Below are positions 17,315 through 25,250 of a stretch of DNA of 64,000 nucleotides, in pieces. The notes beneath the pieces are model-generated. The model made no database searches. It was not told the DNA's origin and saw nothing but the letters and a program-made list of their open reading frames with translations. The translations under genes and the position numbers were made by a program. The DNA comes from Streptomyces sp. RB17 (lineage in GTDB: Bacteria; Actinomycetota; Actinomycetes; Streptomycetales; Streptomycetaceae): positions 496,001-560,000 of the forward strand of contig NZ_WEGL01000006.1 in NCBI RefSeq assembly GCF_009604455.1, given 5' to 3'. Numbering within the stretch: position 1 is the stretch's first letter; the number at the start of each line of letters is the position of its first letter.

Positions 17315-18207
17315 GGGTTCATCACGGTCACCACCAGCGTGCGGCCGCCATGCCGGGCCGCGGCCACCAGGGTGTTGCCCGCGTGGGTGGTGTAGCCGTT
17401 CTTGATGCCGAGCAGCCCGGGATACTTCGTCACGCCGTTCGCGCCGGTCAGCAGCCGGTTGGTGTTCCGGATGCCGTACGACGCGCCGTCCCCGGGGAAG
17501 TACGCCTCGGCGGTGGAGCAGTACCGGGCGAAGTCGGGATTGCGCAGGCCCTCACGGCCGAAGAGCGCCAGGTCGTAGGCGGAGGACACCTGGCCGTCGG
17601 CGTCGTAGCCGTCGGGGGAGACGACATGGGTGTCCAGGGCGCCGAGGGAGCGCGCCTTGGCCTGCATCTGGGCGGCCGTGGCCTCCCAGCCGCCGTTCAG
17701 CGAGGCGAGCACGTGCACGGCGTCGTTGCCGGAGTTGAGGAAGACCCCGCGCCACAGGTCGGCCACCTTGTAGGTGAGTCCCTCCCGGACGCCGACCAGG
17801 CTGCTGCCCGCGCCGATGTCCGCCAGCTCCTCGTTGCGCACGGTGTGCCGCATCCCGGCGGGCAGGGAGGGCAGCACGGTGAGGGCGAACAGGGTCTTCA
17901 GGGTGCTCGCGGGCGGCAGCTTGCGGTGCGCGTCGCTCGCGGCCAGCACCGCCCCGCTCGCGGCGTCGGCCACCACCCAGGACAGCGCCGACACCTCCGG
18001 CACCTCGGGAGCGTCCCGGTGCGGCCGGACCAGGGTGCCGGAGCCGTAGAGCTGGTTCGGTCCGGGCATCGCCGCCCGGGGTGCGGGCGGGGCGGGTTCG
18101 CCGGTACGGGGCCCGGCGGAGGCGGCGGCCGGGGTGAGTGCCAGCACGCCCGCCGCGCACAGGGCACAGGTTGATACGGCCACCCGATGAGAAAGAGCGG
18201 TGATCAT
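17032..18207 (-). CDS. D-alanyl-D-alanine carboxypeptidase (peptidase S11)
   Basis: Penicillin-binding carboxypeptidase that trims peptidoglycan stem peptides. 391 aa: signal peptide (1-30), catalytic domain with S101-T-L-K104, S159-G-N161 and K269-N-G271 in place of the usual KTG, then a C-terminal membrane anchor (VAIVVGFSALAAGTTALAL). The KNG variant is common in actinobacterial S11 proteins and is not evidence of inactivity. Start codon choice is weak, as no ribosome site is seen; GTG 18183 is an alternative. Its 3' 283 bp overlap the convergent glycosyltransferase. Confidence 0.9.
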   Translation of the reverse strand: MITALSHRVAVSTCALCAAGVLALTPAAASAGPRTGEPAPPAPRAAMPGPNQLYGSGTLVRPHRDAPEVPEVSALSWVVADAASGAVLAASDAHRKLPPASTLKTLFALTVLPSLPAGMRHTVRNEELADIGAGSSLVGVREGLTYKVADLWRGVFLNSGNDAVHVLASLNGGWEATAAQMQAKARSLGALDTHVVSPDGYDADGQVSSAYDLALFGREGLRNPDFARYCSTAEAYFPGDGASYGIRNTNRLLTGANGVTKYPGLLGIKNGYTTHAGNTLVAAARHGGRTLVVTVMNPQQGGGLAVYQEARKLLDWGFAAAGRVDPVGSLDGLRAKSRPSSTAKPVAAATSQAPDDDSFWPGVAIVVGFSALAAGTTALALRAKDNRTPPG

Positions 18208-18308
18208 AGGATCAACGTACGAACGTGTTGGCCGTCCCTCGCGCTGGAGCGGCCGTTCGGCTCACACGAGCAACCCGGATGCCGCACCCCGGCCGCCCGC
18301 GGGGGCGC

Positions 18309-19457
18309 TCAGCCGGCGGGCAGGGTGGGCCGGATCTGCCGCAGGAACGCGGCGTTGTCGGGGGTGGAGCGCAGCCGCTCCAGCAGGGTCTCCAGACCGG
18401 ACGGGCCGCCCTCGCGGGAGCGCAGGACGCGGCGCAGACCGGGTACGGCCGTCAACTCGGCCGGAGTGAGCAGGAGCTCCTCGCGACGGGTGCCGGTGGC
18501 GTCGAGGTCCACGGCGGGGAAGAGGCGCCGGGCGGCGGATTCCCGGTCCAGCCGCAGCTCCATGTTGCCCGTGCTCTTCAGCTCCTCGAAGTAGTAGCCG
18601 TCGGCACGGGAGCCGGTGTCCACCAGGACGGTGGCGAGGATGGTCAGGGAGCCGCCCTCCTCGGCCTGGCGGGCGGCGCCGAAGAACCGCTTGGGGCCGA
18701 GCAGCGCGCCCGCGTCGACACCGCCGCTCAGCGTGCGGCCACCGGCGGCGGAGGCGTTGTTGTGCGCCCGGCACAGCCGGGTCAGCGAGTCCAGCAGGAT
18801 CACGACGTCCTCGCCGGCCTCCACCAGGCGCTTGGCCCGCTCGACGACGAGCTCGGCGAGGGCGATGTGCTCCTTGGGCGTCCGGTCGAAGGTGGAGGCG
18901 TACACCTCGCCGCGCACCGAGCGGCGCATCTCGGTGACCTCCTCGGGGCGCTCGTCCAGCAGCAGGACGATCAGCCGGCATTCGGGGTGGTTGCCGGCCA
19001 CGGCGGCCGCCAGCTGCTGGAGCAGCACCGTCTTGCCGGTCTTCGGCGGGGCCACGACGAGTCCGCGCTGGCCCTTGCCGATCGGCGCGAAGAGGTCGGT
19101 GACGCGCCCGGCCAGTCCGGACGCGGGGTGCTCCAGGCGGATGCGCTCGTGCGGGTGGAGCGGGGTGAGGTCGCGGAAGTGACGCCGGCCGCGGAGGTCC
19201 GCCGGCTCGCGTCCCTCGATGCGCGTGACCTCGGTCAGGGCCCGGCGGTCACCGCGGACGCCTTCGACGAGGTCGCCCTTGCGCAGTCCGTGGCGCCGGA
19301 TCAGGTTCGCCGGGACCTGGGGATCGGCGGGGGAGGCCAGCAGATGCGCGGCCCGCAGCTGCCCCTTCCCCTGCGCGTCGATGTCGAGGACACCGGTGAC
19401 GAGTCGGGCGGCCGGGGCCTGCTGTACCACGGGAGGGTGTTCGAGTGTGGTGGTCAT
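18309..19457 (-). CDS. rho: Short, divergent transcription termination factor Rho paralogue
   Basis: Hexameric RNA/DNA translocase fold. 382 aa, against about 420 in E. coli and over 600 in the main Streptomyces Rho, so the helical Rho_N domain and long actinobacterial insert are missing. An OB/cold-shock domain is recognisable at 18-80, but its RNA-stacking aromatics are replaced (K31, Q33 and Q47 at the positions of E. coli F62, F64 and Y80). The motor is intact: Walker A PPKTGKT (137-143), DERPEEVTEM, LLDSLTRL, FFGAAR and the arginine finger in SGTR-like TGTRREELL. ATG 19457 follows AAAGGA; a long leader lies upstream. It is likely a second Rho, with the housekeeping copy expected elsewhere. 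Confidence 0.85.
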   Translation of the reverse strand: MTTTLEHPPVVQQAPAARLVTGVLDIDAQGKGQLRAAHLLASPADPQVPANLIRRHGLRKGDLVEGVRGDRRALTEVTRIEGREPADLRGRRHFRDLTPLHPHERIRLEHPASGLAGRVTDLFAPIGKGQRGLVVAPPKTGKTVLLQQLAAAVAGNHPECRLIVLLLDERPEEVTEMRRSVRGEVYASTFDRTPKEHIALAELVVERAKRLVEAGEDVVILLDSLTRLCRAHNNASAAGGRTLSGGVDAGALLGPKRFFGAARQAEEGGSLTILATVLVDTGSRADGYYFEELKSTGNMELRLDRESAARRLFPAVDLDATGTRREELLLTPAELTAVPGLRRVLRSREGGPSGLETLLERLRSTPDNAAFLRQIRPTLPAG

Positions 19458-19462
19458 GGTGG

Positions 19463-19510
19463 GAGGTCCTTTCACGGACGGAGGAAGGAGCTGGGAAGGG
19501 GGGAGAGGCC
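19463..19510 (-). promoter_or_regulatory. C-rich, G-poor leader stretch, candidate rut site
   Basis: On the minus strand the 45 or so nt before the ribosome site read CTCTCCCCCCTTCCCAGCTC and continue pyrimidine-rich, an unusual C-over-G excess for this GC-rich genome. rho genes in several bacteria are autoregulated by Rho-dependent termination in a long leader; this stretch is the natural candidate site. Role inferred. Confidence 0.45.
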
Positions 19511-19697
19511 GCGAGCGGGAGGCCTTGGCAGCTGCCTCCGGGCGGCGGGAACGGCACCTCGGGTACGGCATGGACGCCCTGGTCACGAGGTGGTGCTGAG
19601 AAGAAGCCCGGGCCGGTCGGAAACCTCGGCCGAGGGGCTGATGAGAGAACAGCGGCACCGGTGTCCGTACAACGGGACACGCACATGCGCTGATCGC

Positions 19698-19725
19698 ACT
19701 ATACCCGTGCGCTTGCTTCGGTCAA
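19698..19725 (-). promoter_or_regulatory. Sigma-70-type promoter of the rho paralogue
   Basis: Minus-strand TTGACC (19725-19720), 16-bp spacer, TATAGT (19703-19698). The predicted start near 19691 gives a leader of about 230 nt before the ATG at 19457. Confidence 0.75.
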
Positions 19726-19819
19726 CATGAAGCCGTCCGCGTCCATTCCCGCTCCGAGCCGACACTGCTCTTGCGCCGAGCCACGCCGCTCTTCCGCCCG
19801 ACCGTCAGGAGAAGAACCC

Positions 19820-21085
19820 GTGCAGACCTCTTCCGCCCGGCCCCCGCACCGGCTCGACCCCGCGGGTGGCTGCCCGCACACCGTCAACGCGCGGCTGCTG
19901 GCCGACGGTGCCGTGGCACCGGTGGAACTGCCCGGCGGGATCGGGGGGATGGCCGTACTCGGACACGAGGCGCTGAAGGCGTTCCTGCAGCATCCCGGCG
20001 TCGCCAAGAACGCACGCCACTTCACGGACCTGCGGGAGCGCCGGATTCCCGCGGGCTGGCCGCTGCTGACGTTTGCCACCGTGCCGGGCATGACCACCGC
20101 CGACGACGAGGACCACCGGCGGCTGCGGTCCCTGGTGAGCCGCGCCTTCACGCCCCGTCGTGTGGAGCAACTGCGGCCCCGGATCGAGCAGTTGACCGAC
20201 GCCCTGCTGGACGGCCTGGCCCGCGCCGCGAAGGCCGCGGAGGGCGTCGCCGATCTGCGTCGGCACTTCGCCCTGCCCCTGCCGATGGGAGTCATCTGCG
20301 AACTCCTCGGCGTCGGCGTCGAGTTCCGCGACCGGCTGCACCACCTCAGCAGCCAGGTCGTGGCCACCGACATCGAACCGGCCGAGGCCATCGCCGCCAA
20401 CCGTGAACTCGTCGCGGTCCTGGGCGAGATCGCGGCGACCAAGGCCGCGGCGCCCGCCGACGACCTCACCAGCGCGCTCATTTCAGCCCGCGACGAGGGC
20501 GGCGACCGGCTCGGCGACCAGGAGCTGATCGGCACCCTCCTGCTGATGATCGTCGCCGGGCACGAGACGACGCTCAACCTGATCACCAACGCCGTACGCG
20601 CCCTGTGCGCCCACCCCGACCAGCTCGACCTCGTGCGCGCGGGCGAGGCGGGCTGGGCGGACGCGGTCGAGGAGACCCTGCGCTGGGACGCTCCGGTCAG
20701 CTACTTCCCGTTCCGCTACCCGGTGCGCGACCTGACCGTCGACGGCACGCTCATACCCGCCGGCACCCCCGTGCTCGCCGGCTACTCCGCCGCCGGCCGC
20801 GACCCCGCCGCGCACGGCCCCGACGCCGACCGCTTCGACGTCACCCGCCCCGCCCGGCCCGACGCCGTACGCCATGTCTCGCTCGGGCACGGCGCGCACT
20901 ACTGCCTCGGCGCGCCGCTGGCCCGGCTGGAGGCCGGCATCGCGCTGGAGCGGCTCTTCACCCGCTTCCCCGCCCTCGAACTCGCCGTACCCGAAGCCGG
21001 CCTTGCCCCGCACGCCGGGTTCGTCGGCAACAGTGTGCGCACCCTGCCGGTCCGGCTCGCACGCACCGGAACCCCCGGAGCCTGA
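19820..21085 (+). CDS. Cytochrome P450
   Basis: 421-aa soluble bacterial P450 monooxygenase. I-helix oxygen-binding motif AGHETT (246-251), K-helix ETLR, and heme loop SLGHGAHYCLG with Cys362; the usual Phe of FGxG is Leu. GTG 19820 has a strong AGGAGAAG site. No ferredoxin or reductase gene is adjacent, and no natural-product cluster genes flank it, so the substrate is unknown. It is divergent from the rho paralogue. Confidence 0.93.
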   Translation: MQTSSARPPHRLDPAGGCPHTVNARLLADGAVAPVELPGGIGGMAVLGHEALKAFLQHPGVAKNARHFTDLRERRIPAGWPLLTFATVPGMTTADDEDHRRLRSLVSRAFTPRRVEQLRPRIEQLTDALLDGLARAAKAAEGVADLRRHFALPLPMGVICELLGVGVEFRDRLHHLSSQVVATDIEPAEAIAANRELVAVLGEIAATKAAAPADDLTSALISARDEGGDRLGDQELIGTLLLMIVAGHETTLNLITNAVRALCAHPDQLDLVRAGEAGWADAVEETLRWDAPVSYFPFRYPVRDLTVDGTLIPAGTPVLAGYSAAGRDPAAHGPDADRFDVTRPARPDAVRHVSLGHGAHYCLGAPLARLEAGIALERLFTRFPALELAVPEAGLAPHAGFVGNSVRTLPVRLARTGTPGA

Positions 21086-21313
21086 GCCGAATACGTCAAT
21101 GCCCTGCCTGGGCTGCCACCACCGCGCTTCGGCGGCAGCGGGAGAGGGGCTTGGCAGATACACGACCAGCGGGGCGACCTCACCGGCCGTGCCCGCGCGT
21201 TGCCGGGGTCGGCTCCAGCGCCGCCACCTCGGACAGGCCCCGCGGCGCCCGCGCCTGGATGCCGAGCGGCGGGGCCACCGAGTTCACCGCCAATGCCCGG
21301 TGGCCCTGCGCGC

Positions 21314-21712
21314 TCACGCCGACCGCGCCTCCGCCTCCTTCGCGATCGCGTCGAACCGCGCGCCCATGGCCTCGGCGAGGGCGTGTGCCCCGGACAGCGG
21401 GCGGACCATGACCATGAGCTCGTCGATCAGGCCGTCCTCGTTGACATGGAGGAAGTCGCAGCCGGTCAGCTCGCGGTCGCCCACCCGGGCGGTGAAGACG
21501 AGCGCGTGGTCGGGGGCGGCCGGGTCGCCGATCTCCCGGACGTACCGGAAGTCCTCGAAGACCTGGGAGACCGCGCGCAGGATCGCCGCGGTGATCGCCT
21601 TGCCCGGATAGGGCTTGAAGACGACCGGGCTGGTGAAGACGACGTCCTCGGCCAGCAGCGCCTCGACGGCGTCGATGTCGCCGGCCTCGACCGCCGCGCG
21701 GAACGCGTGCAT
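21314..21712 (-). CDS. SnoaL-like/NTF2-fold protein
   Basis: 132-aa small alpha+beta barrel protein of the SnoaL/ketosteroid-isomerase-like group, typical of uncharacterised stress or xenobiotic-linked proteins. Features are FRAAVEAGDIDAVEALLAED and DFLHVNEDGLIDELMVMVRP. The ATG at 21712 follows GGAGG closely; a second ATG at 21727 adds five residues. It is divergent from a PadR regulator across an AT-rich gap with a perfect palindrome, so it is probably its target. Confidence 0.8.
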   Translation of the reverse strand: MHAFRAAVEAGDIDAVEALLAEDVVFTSPVVFKPYPGKAITAAILRAVSQVFEDFRYVREIGDPAAPDHALVFTARVGDRELTGCDFLHVNEDGLIDELMVMVRPLSGAHALAEAMGARFDAIAKEAEARSA

Positions 21713-21746
21713 CGGACCTCCTCGCATACATAGTCGATGGGGGTAG

Positions 21747-21758
21747 TCAATTAATTGA
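21747..21758. promoter_or_regulatory. Palindromic operator candidate for the PadR regulator
   Basis: TCAATTAATTGA is a perfect 12-bp palindrome in an unusually AT-rich stretch between the divergent SnoaL-like and padR genes. On the minus strand it overlaps a TTGACT -35 candidate for the SnoaL-like gene, so binding would block that promoter. A further GATTAATC palindrome lies at 21773-21780. Confidence 0.55.
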
Positions 21759-21801
21759 ATAGGTGCGGATGAGATTAATCAACGGCTGCTAGCCTGTCCA
21801 T

Positions 21802-22365
21802 ATGTCGCTCAAGTACGCCGTCCTGGCCGCCCTGCTGGAGGGCGAGGCCTCGGGCTACGAGCTGTCGAAGTCGTTCGACGTCTCGCTCGCGAACTTCTGG
21901 CCCGCCACCCCGCAGCAGCTCTACCGGGAGCTGGAGCGCCTCGCGCAGGACGGGCTCGTCCAGGCCCGTACGGTGCAGCAGGAGCGACGGCCCAACAAGC
22001 GGATGTTCACGCTCACCGAGGCCGGCCGGGCCGAGCTGGACGCCTTCGCCGCCGAACCGCCGAAGCGACCCACCGCGATCCGCGACGAACTCCTCATCAA
22101 GATCCAGGCGATGGACGGCGGCGACCCGGAGGTGACCCGCGCGTTGATCGAGGAGCGCATGGGGTGGGCGCGCGGAAAGCTCGACCGCTACCGGCGGGTG
22201 CAGGGCCGCCTCCTCGGCGGCCGGACCGAGGACGAGTACCTGCGCAGCGCCGACCGCGTCGGCCCCTACCTCACCCTGCTGGCCGGGATCGCCTTCGAGG
22301 AGGAGAACGTGCGCTGGTGCGAGCGGGTTCTCGGGGTCCTTGCGGAGCGTGTGGTCCTAGGCTGA
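21802..22365 (+). CDS. PadR-family transcription regulator
   Basis: 187 aa: N-terminal winged helix (LKYAVLAALLEGEASGYELS, PQQLYRELERLAQDGLV) and C-terminal helical dimer domain (Vir_act_alpha_C type). No ribosome site precedes the ATG, and a TAGCCT -10-like box ends 6 nt upstream, so it may be leaderless. Probably represses the divergent SnoaL-like gene and itself. Confidence 0.9.
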   Translation: MSLKYAVLAALLEGEASGYELSKSFDVSLANFWPATPQQLYRELERLAQDGLVQARTVQQERRPNKRMFTLTEAGRAELDAFAAEPPKRPTAIRDELLIKIQAMDGGDPEVTRALIEERMGWARGKLDRYRRVQGRLLGGRTEDEYLRSADRVGPYLTLLAGIAFEEENVRWCERVLGVLAERVVLG

Positions 22366-22369
22366 GGAG

Positions 22370-23122
22370 ATGTTCGGTCCCGAAGGCCCCAGCCTGCGTG
22401 AACTCGCCGTGCAGGCGCTGTCGTCCGTGGAGCACGGCTACGACCTGCTCGCCCCGAAGTTCGACCACACGCCCTTCCGGACGCCCGACGAGGTGCTGGA
22501 GTCCGTGGCGAAGGCGCTCACCCCGCTCGGCCCGTTCGAGGACGGGCTCGACCTGTGCTGCGGCACCGGCGCGGGCACCGAGGTCCTCACCGGGCTGTGC
22601 CGCCGGAGCGTCACCGGGGTCGACTTCAGCGCCGGCATGCTCGATGTCGCCCGACGCCGGGTGCGGCCCGCAGGCGGGCCCGGGGTCGCCTGGGTGCGCG
22701 GCGACGCCCGTGCCCTGCCGTTCGCGGCCGCCTTCGACCTCGTGGTCTCCTTCGGGGCCTTCGGCCACTTCCTGCCGCGCGAACTGCCGGGGCTGTTCGA
22801 CCGGGTCCACGCCGTCCTGCGGCCGGGCGGCCGGTTCGCCTTCCCGGTGCTCGCCCCGCCCCGTCCGGCACAGGCCGGCTACTGGATGCTGCTCGGCTTC
22901 GACGCGGTGATGCGGGTGCGCAACGCGCTGTGGCGGCCGCCGTTCGTCATGTACTACCGGGCCTTCCGGCTCGGCCGGGTGCGCGCGGAGTTGGAGAGCG
23001 CGGGGTTCACGGTGGAGCTGTACGCCCTGCCCGGGTTCGGGCGGCGCGGTGACGGCAGCCCGCGGGCCCGCCTGGTGGTGGCCCGGCGGGCTCAGCCGGC
23101 CGCCGGCAGCGTGAACTCGTAG
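22370..23122 (+). CDS. Class I SAM-dependent methyltransferase
   Basis: 250 aa. Rossmann-fold SAM-binding motif I is LDLCCGTGAGTEVL, acidic residue in GVDFSAGMLDVARRR, then DARALPFAAAFDLVVSFGAFGHF. Starts 4 nt after the padR stop and ends inside the convergent gntR gene (31-bp overlap). Substrate unknown; the fold is that of small-molecule methyltransferases. Confidence 0.85.
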   Translation: MFGPEGPSLRELAVQALSSVEHGYDLLAPKFDHTPFRTPDEVLESVAKALTPLGPFEDGLDLCCGTGAGTEVLTGLCRRSVTGVDFSAGMLDVARRRVRPAGGPGVAWVRGDARALPFAAAFDLVVSFGAFGHFLPRELPGLFDRVHAVLRPGGRFAFPVLAPPRPAQAGYWMLLGFDAVMRVRNALWRPPFVMYYRAFRLGRVRAELESAGFTVELYALPGFGRRGDGSPRARLVVARRAQPAAGSVNS

Positions 23123-23835
23123 ACCAGCGCGTCCCGTTCGGCGTCCACCACCAGATCGGTGATCTCCAGCGGCCGGGCGTACTGGTCGTGCACCCGCCGG
23201 GTCACCCGCACCGAAGTGGCGCCGTCGAGCTGGGTGATCGCATCGTGGTGGTGCAGGGACAGACCGGCCTTGCGCATCCAGTCGTAGGCCCGGCGCAGCT
23301 GCGCGGGGGTGGTGCCGTCGGCCCGGCCCCGGTAGCGGGCCAGCTCCGCGACCTCGGCCAGCGCCACCGCCGAGAACGACGTCACCGCCGTGCGCAGCGA
23401 CCGGCCGTCCGGCGTGGCCGACCGGTACCGGTGCACCAGCGTCGGCCGGTGCGGGGCCAGGCCCAGCGCCCGCGCGTGCTCCTCCGGTGGTGCCTCCCAG
23501 GTCACCGTGGCCCGGTCGACCGCGGACGGGTCGGCCGAGCGGGCGCCCAGCGGGAAGGCCGGCGTCCCCGGTGCCGCGACCGGCCGGGCGGGCAGCGTGG
23601 CATGGCTGCCCCGCCGGTCGGTGGCGACGGCACCGCTGCGCCGCAGCACCTCCAGGGCCTGCCGGACGGTCTCCCGGCTGACCTGGAAATACGCGGCCAA
23701 GTGCCGCTCTCCCGGCAGCCGTTCGCCCGGCGGAATGGTGCCGGCGCGCAGTTCGTCGAGGAGCAGCGCGGCGATCCGCCCGTACAGGGGCCGGTCGTCG
23801 CGCTGCGCGGGTTCGTGCGGGGTGGTGCGGGCCAT
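23092..23835 (-). CDS. GntR-family regulator with UTRA domain (HutC/DasR type)
   Basis: 247 aa: winged helix (GERLPGERHLAAYFQVSRET, GSHATLP) followed by a UTRA effector domain (residues about 90-245) that binds sugar-phosphates or similar small ligands. ATG 23835 has AGGAGGG at good spacing. A DasR-like palindrome lies 65 bp upstream. No transport or catabolic operon is attached, so the effector and other targets are unknown. Confidence 0.9.
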   Translation of the reverse strand: MARTTPHEPAQRDDRPLYGRIAALLLDELRAGTIPPGERLPGERHLAAYFQVSRETVRQALEVLRRSGAVATDRRGSHATLPARPVAAPGTPAFPLGARSADPSAVDRATVTWEAPPEEHARALGLAPHRPTLVHRYRSATPDGRSLRTAVTSFSAVALAEVAELARYRGRADGTTPAQLRRAYDWMRKAGLSLHHHDAITQLDGATSVRVTRRVHDQYARPLEITDLVVDAERDALVYEFTLPAAG

Positions 23836-23899
23836 GCCGCGCCCTCCTGTGGTGACAAGACGTAGTCGTGCGGGCTCGTTGCGCGACCACAATTAGCAT

Positions 23900-23911
23900 T
23901 GGTCTAAACCA
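23900..23911. promoter_or_regulatory. dre-like GntR/UTRA operator
   Basis: TGGTCTAAACCA differs at one base from the TGGTCTAGACCA core recognised by DasR and related HutC-type GntR proteins. It lies in the promoter region of the gntR gene (TGCTAATTG beside it can serve as an extended -10), pointing to autoregulation or DasR control. Confidence 0.55.
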
Positions 23912-23963
23912 CGAGGGAAGAGTGGCCCGCCGGTTCGGCCGAAACCCGCCCGCGCGATCGCCG

Positions 23964-25130
23964 TCACAGGGCGCTGTACAGGGCGTCGATCAGCGCCGTC
24001 TTCCGTGGGTCGTCGGCGATGTGCGGCCCCATCCGGTTCATCACGTACCCCAGTGACACGCCCGCCTCCGGGTCGGCGAGCCCGCACGAGCCACCGAACC
24101 CGTCATGGCCGAAAGCCCGCGGATTCGGGCCGTACGACCCCCGCGGGCCGCTCAGCCACAGACCGAGTCCGATCTCGGTCTCGCCCCCGACGCCCGCGCC
24201 CAGCACCAGATCGACGCAGCGTCCCTGGCCCTCGCGCACCCGCTCCGCCGCCTCCGGCGACAGGATGCGCCGACTGCCGTGGGACCCGAGCCCGGCGAAG
24301 ACGCCGTACAGCGCGGCGACCGCGCGTGCGGTGCCGTGCCCGTTCGCCGCGGGGATCTCCGCCGCCCGCCACTCGGGCGTGTTCGCCGCCGCCGCGCCGA
24401 CCACGGGGTTCGTCAGCGCCGCCAGCGCGGCGGGGGCCAACTGGCTGAAGATCGCCGCCTGTTCACTGCGCGAGACGGCCGGCGGGTGCACCAGCTCGGC
24501 CGCCCGGCCCGCCTCCTTCGCCGGCAGCCCGACCGTGAAGTCGATCCCGAGCGGCCCGGTCACCTCCCGCTCCAGGAAGGCCCCGGGCCGCAGCCCCGAG
24601 ACCCGCCGGACGACCTCGCCGACCAGGAAGCCGTACGTCAGCGCGTGATACCCGGACCGGGTGCCCGGCTCCCACCACGGCTCGGTCGCCGCCAGCCGGG
24701 CCGTCGTCAGCTCCCAGTCGTACAGGTCCGCCAGGGAGTGCGGCTCGCGCAGCCCGGACAGCCCGGCGCGGTGCGAGAGCAGATGCCGTACGAGCACCGC
24801 GTCCTTGCCCTCGGCCGCGAACTCGGGCCAGTACGCGGACACGGGCGCGTCGAGGTCGAGCAGTCCCCGGTCGGCGAGCAGATGCGCGCACAGGGCCACC
24901 GGGCCCTTGGTGGTCGACCACACGTTCACCAGCGTGTCCCGCTCCCACGGCCGGGTGCCGGCCACGTCCGCCCAGCCGCCCCACAGGTCCACCACCGTGC
25001 TGCCGTCGACGGTCACCGCCACCGCGGCGCCCAGTTCGCCCCGGTCCCGGAAGTTGTCCTCGAACGCTTCCCGCACCGCCGCGAAGCGCGCGTCGCAGTG
25101 GCCGTGGACCTGTGTCGCATGCGCGGACAT
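23964..25130 (-). CDS. Serine hydrolase, class C beta-lactamase/EstB-like
   Basis: 388-aa cytoplasmic esterase/peptidase of the beta-lactamase-fold family. Nucleophile motif S72-T-T-K75, downstream Tyr motif GYHALTYG and HDG of FGHDGFGG in place of KTG. No signal peptide, so it is more likely an esterase than a cell-wall enzyme. A TetR-type palindrome lies upstream. Confidence 0.88.
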   Translation of the reverse strand: MSAHATQVHGHCDARFAAVREAFEDNFRDRGELGAAVAVTVDGSTVVDLWGGWADVAGTRPWERDTLVNVWSTTKGPVALCAHLLADRGLLDLDAPVSAYWPEFAAEGKDAVLVRHLLSHRAGLSGLREPHSLADLYDWELTTARLAATEPWWEPGTRSGYHALTYGFLVGEVVRRVSGLRPGAFLEREVTGPLGIDFTVGLPAKEAGRAAELVHPPAVSRSEQAAIFSQLAPAALAALTNPVVGAAAANTPEWRAAEIPAANGHGTARAVAALYGVFAGLGSHGSRRILSPEAAERVREGQGRCVDLVLGAGVGGETEIGLGLWLSGPRGSYGPNPRAFGHDGFGGSCGLADPEAGVSLGYVMNRMGPHIADDPRKTALIDALYSAL

Positions 25131-25192
25131 GGGACCTCCGTCGTCGCCGGGAACCCGGGCCGCGACGCTGCGACCCGGGTCCCCAGAACGTA

Positions 25193-25204
25193 CCGACTGG
25201 TCGG
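25193..25204. promoter_or_regulatory. TetR-type operator candidate
   Basis: CCGAC-TG-GTCGG inverted repeat about 65 bp upstream of the serine hydrolase start. Operators of this form (ACCGAC...GTCGGT) are typical of TetR-family repressors; no such regulator is adjacent. Confidence 0.35.
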
Positions 25205-25250
25205 ACTGGAAGGGAAGTGCCCGGCAGGTCCTCGTGCCCGCCCGCCGTTC

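Noticed and set aside
18309..21085. Rho paralogue next to a P450 as a bicyclomycin-type biosynthesis/resistance cluster
   Set aside because: No cyclodipeptide synthase and none of the 2-oxoglutarate oxygenases of that pathway are present; the two genes are divergent and the P450 alone is not diagnostic.
21086..21313. Possible short gene between the P450 and SnoaL-like genes
   Set aside because: Frames on both strands lack starts, ribosome sites and any recognisable motif.
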